Assembly: GCA_013396755.1 (NCBI GenBank)
Contig: VWZF01005804.1
Coordinates: 108,297 to 172,296, forward strand
Length of the DNA stretch: 64,000 nucleotides
From: Sclerurus mexicanus
Taxonomy: Eukaryota > Chordata > Aves > Passeriformes > Furnariidae
Direction: 5' to 3'
Of this stretch, positions 62,239-64,000 are shown in pieces (the first letter of the stretch is position 1; each line of letters opens with the position of its first letter). A model generated the notes under the pieces. The model was not told the DNA's origin and searched no databases. It saw only the letters and a program-made list of their open reading frames with translations. Made by a program: the position numbers and the translations under genes.

Positions 62239-62268
62239 ATGGCGGTGTGGGATCGCTGCAACCTTTAG
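62239..62268 (+). CDS. upstream ORF in USP46 leader (MAVWDRCNL)
   Basis: Nine codons plus TAG. The AUG has an optimal context, A at -3 and G at +4 (AAGATGG). The stop ends at 62268, four bases before the USP46 AUG at 62273, whose own context is weak (C at -3, A at +4). This arrangement would be expected to cap USP46 translation or make it depend on reinitiation or leaky scanning, if transcription starts upstream of 62239. The same ATG lies inside a YY1-like motif, so the match may serve transcription instead. Confidence 0.5.
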   Translation: MAVWDRCNL

Positions 62269-62272
62269 ACTA

Positions 62273-62308
62273 ATGACTGTCAGAAACATCGCCTCCATCT
62301 GTAATATG
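62273..62308 (+). CDS. USP46: USP46, first coding exon
   Basis: Twelve codons, MTVRNIASICNM, followed by a strong donor ATG|GTGAGT in phase 0. This matches the N-terminus of USP46, a USP-family cysteine deubiquitinase that works with WDR48/UAF1 and WDR20 and has been tied to glutamate receptor turnover and behaviour. The exon precedes the catalytic domain, so no active-site residue is visible. I looked for the next exon before 64000 and did not find it. The gene points away from RASL11B (head to head), as in human. The neighbouring paralogue USP12 has a different N-terminus, to my knowledge. Confidence 0.93.
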
Positions 62309-62801
62309 GTGAGTGCTGGCGGGGGCGCGGGCGGCACGGCAGCCCCTGCGGGCTCCGGCCGGGGGGCTGCCCTGGGGGCGCAGCCGAACGGAGCGATGCC
62401 GTCCCTGCCCCGGTGGCGGGGGAGCCGGGCAGGCTGCGCCGGGACCTGCCTGGGGTGCAGTTGGCCGGCGGAGAGTGACGATGTCCCGAGGAGTTTTCCC
62501 GGCGCAGTCCGGGCGTGGGCCGGGGAGGGACGGAGATGCAGAGCCGGTGCGAGGCCCCTCGGAGCGGCACGCTTTGCAGACCGAGCCGTGGCCCGCCCTT
62601 CCTCCTCCTGCCCTTCCTCCTGCCCTAATAATCCTGCCAAAGGACCAAAGTTGGGTTCTGAATCCACATTAAGTCAGTGATCCTATTTAACCCTCTCAGG
62701 CAGGCACTCTGTGGTCTCATGGGGCCAGGAGCTCCCCAGGTTACACAGAAAATGAGGATGTAGATGCCTGATAACACTCCTTTGGATCCTGATGCTCAGT
62801 A

Positions 62802-62802
62802 N
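62802..62802. other. single-N join, right of USP46 island
   Basis: Marks the right edge of the block carrying USP46 exon 1. Directly after it the 611-bp sequence starts again from its first base. Confidence 0.9.
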
Positions 62803-63413
62803 TGTCAACAGGAGGCCAACTAATGCCAGATTTGATACCATTTCTATAAAGTAGGCACTTGTCCACACTGAGCTGGATTGAGGCCACTTACCTAACAGTA
62901 TTCTCAGGGCAGGAATTTATTGTTAGATGTTACTGCTGATGCCAGAGTTCTATTAGTAATCATAGACCTACTTTTGAAATAAATAAAAAAAAATTAAAAA
63001 TAAAAAAAAATTACTGACTCCAGAATGTTTTCTGTAAGTAAAGCTTGTGGAGCCAGACTCTTATAGGCTGACATTATTATATTCCAGCATTGTGAAGTAA
63101 AAAGCGTAGCCAAGCATGCGCATGCCATACTTCAGGTGCTGTTAGGAATAGAGTTGCCTATAGAAATGTTAGCAGTTCTCTCCTTTCATTTGAATTATTT
63201 CCTCAGCAGAGCAGCAGAACAATAAACAGGCCTTAAGCTTCTGCTGAAAACAGCAACATCCGCTAAGGAAAAGGGGAATTCTAAGATGAGCATTGCCCTA
63301 GCTGAACTCTGTTCTTGCTTCTCTCAGAGATTTGCTGTGTGACCTCAAGTTAGTTATTTAGCAACCTTGTGCCAATTATCACATGTGTAAATTTAATACA
63401 CTTATACTGCTCT
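62803..63413. repeat. 611-bp direct repeat, right copy
   Basis: Apparently identical to 61248-61858, including the AT-rich AAATAAATAAAAAAAAATTA stretch and the AGCATGCGCATGC palindrome-like patch. After it the sequence continues (ACTTTGAAG) without an N, so this copy is joined to the downstream contig. Confidence 0.95.
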
Positions 63414-63819
63414 ACTTTGAAGAAAGGCATGGACCTCGACTTGCTAATGTTTGAAGAGAAACTGAGATTATTGCATTAACGGTGCCACATGTTGTGAGCT
63501 TGGGAGTGAGCACCAGGACACGTGGTGTGGACACGGTCCCAAAGCAGCATTCGTGAAGATAAACGTTATCTGCATGAGTGGTAATACAAATCACCAACTG
63601 TGGGCAGTAAATTACATTCCAGCCTACTGTTCTGAGGTTTGCAAGTGCCTGGGCTCCTGTGTAACTCTAATTAGGTGGAGAGAGCATGTCCCAAAGCACA
63701 GTGCCGCCGTCACTGCCGCACATCCACGTCCTCCTACCTGCACTCTGCTTTCCTGTCCTTCACCCTACTGCCTGCAGGTATTATTTTGTAAGCACTGAGG
63801 CCCGAGTTTTGCAGCCCTT

Positions 63820-64000
63820 CCAGGCCCGGCGGGCTCAGCCTGCCGGCGCCCCGCGCCCCGCCGCGCACTGGCTGCGGCCGCGGCAGCTCCGCCGGGCCCG
63901 CGGGGTGCCCCGCGCCGGGCACTGCCTCTGACCTTCCCTTCCTTCCCTTCCCAAGCCCGGCTGTCAGAGCTCATCAGCGGGGGCGGCGCTGCGCCGGGGC
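63820..64000. promoter_or_regulatory. start of a further CpG-rich block
   Basis: From GGCCCGGCGGGCTCAGCC onward the sequence is extremely GC-rich with many CpGs and continues past the window end. No exon was recognised. It may be the edge of the real USP46 promoter island if the block at 61860-62801 is misplaced, or an independent intronic island. Confidence 0.6.

Larger units (their letters stand above)
61860..62640 (+). promoter_or_regulatory. USP46: USP46 CpG island, 5' UTR and promoter
   Basis: GC-rich, CpG-dense block with (GGA)n at about 61889-61912 and (CCG)n at about 62167-62180. It contains the USP46 start codon and the start of intron 1. The sequence AAGATGGCGG at 62236-62245 matches the YY1/TISU-type element often found at or just downstream of CpG-promoter starts. 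The block begins at an N, so the upstream promoter may be missing. Confidence 0.85.
62309..64000 (+). other. USP46: USP46 intron 1, partial
   Basis: Intron sequence after the exon 1 donor. It contains the rest of the CpG island, an N at 62802, the right 611-bp copy (62803-63413), about 400 bp of unique sequence and a new GC-rich stretch at the end of the window. The order of these blocks is doubtful because of the duplicated flanks. Confidence 0.6.

Noticed and set aside
62146..62680. 173-codon minus and 119-135-codon plus frames over the USP46 island
   Set aside because: Same GC effect. The plus frame beginning at 62273 is coding only to 62308, where the donor GTGAGT begins; the remaining residues are intron translation.
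62309..64000. USP46 exon 2 (the part after MTVRNIASICNM)
   Set aside because: No sequence encoding the expected continuation was found before the window end, so it must lie downstream.
1..64000. Prokaryote-type systems (CRISPR, operons, phage defence)
   Set aside because: The window is split-gene vertebrate DNA. No regularly spaced repeats, operonic gene packing or bacterial gene families were seen.

Overview
The window is vertebrate, and almost certainly avian, nuclear DNA. It has split exons with GT/AG introns and CpG islands in an AT-rich background. It also carries truncated CR1 LINE tails, the typical bird retroposon, and ERVL-type LTR pieces of the kind common in bird genomes. Three genes are recognisable, in the order and orientations I recall for human 4q12 (bird chromosome 4): SCFD2 (+, last two coding exons), RASL11B (-, all four coding exons) and USP46 (+, first coding exon only). 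A songbird is plausible but not shown.

Layout. Positions 1-8862 are the 3' end of SCFD2: a long intron, a 120-nt exon, a 3.9-kb intron and the last exon. RASL11B (13002-15689) converges on it from the other strand, and candidate poly(A) signals put the two 3' ends about 1.5 kb apart. RASL11B starts in a CpG island that contains a 45-N gap. From about 16 kb to 61.2 kb is a 45-kb stretch with no recognisable gene. It holds an antisense LTR fragment, CR1 remnants, a rearranged ERVL element with a pol remnant (39.4-40.8 kb), an 82-nt pure purine tract, a 13-bp-arm inverted repeat and an orphan CpG island at 55.7-56.6 kb. USP46 begins in a CpG island at 61.9-62.6 kb. That island is bracketed by two apparently identical 611-bp copies of ordinary sequence, each joined through a single N, which looks like an assembly error. 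The window ends in another very GC-rich stretch.

The genes do not form a pathway. SCFD2 is a Sec1/Munc18-like trafficking protein, RASL11B an atypical Ras-family small GTPase, and USP46 a ubiquitin protease. They are neighbours by old synteny. I found no new multi-gene system. The points most worth a second look are the duplicated flanks of USP46 exon 1, the uORF/YY1-like element just before the USP46 start codon, the composite LTR-pol-LTR element with a near-perfect target-site duplication, the related pair of segments at 54.8 and 56.0 kb, and a 272-codon frame at 26.8-27.6 kb broken by a single TGA. Homology statements come from recognition of the sequences, not from a search.
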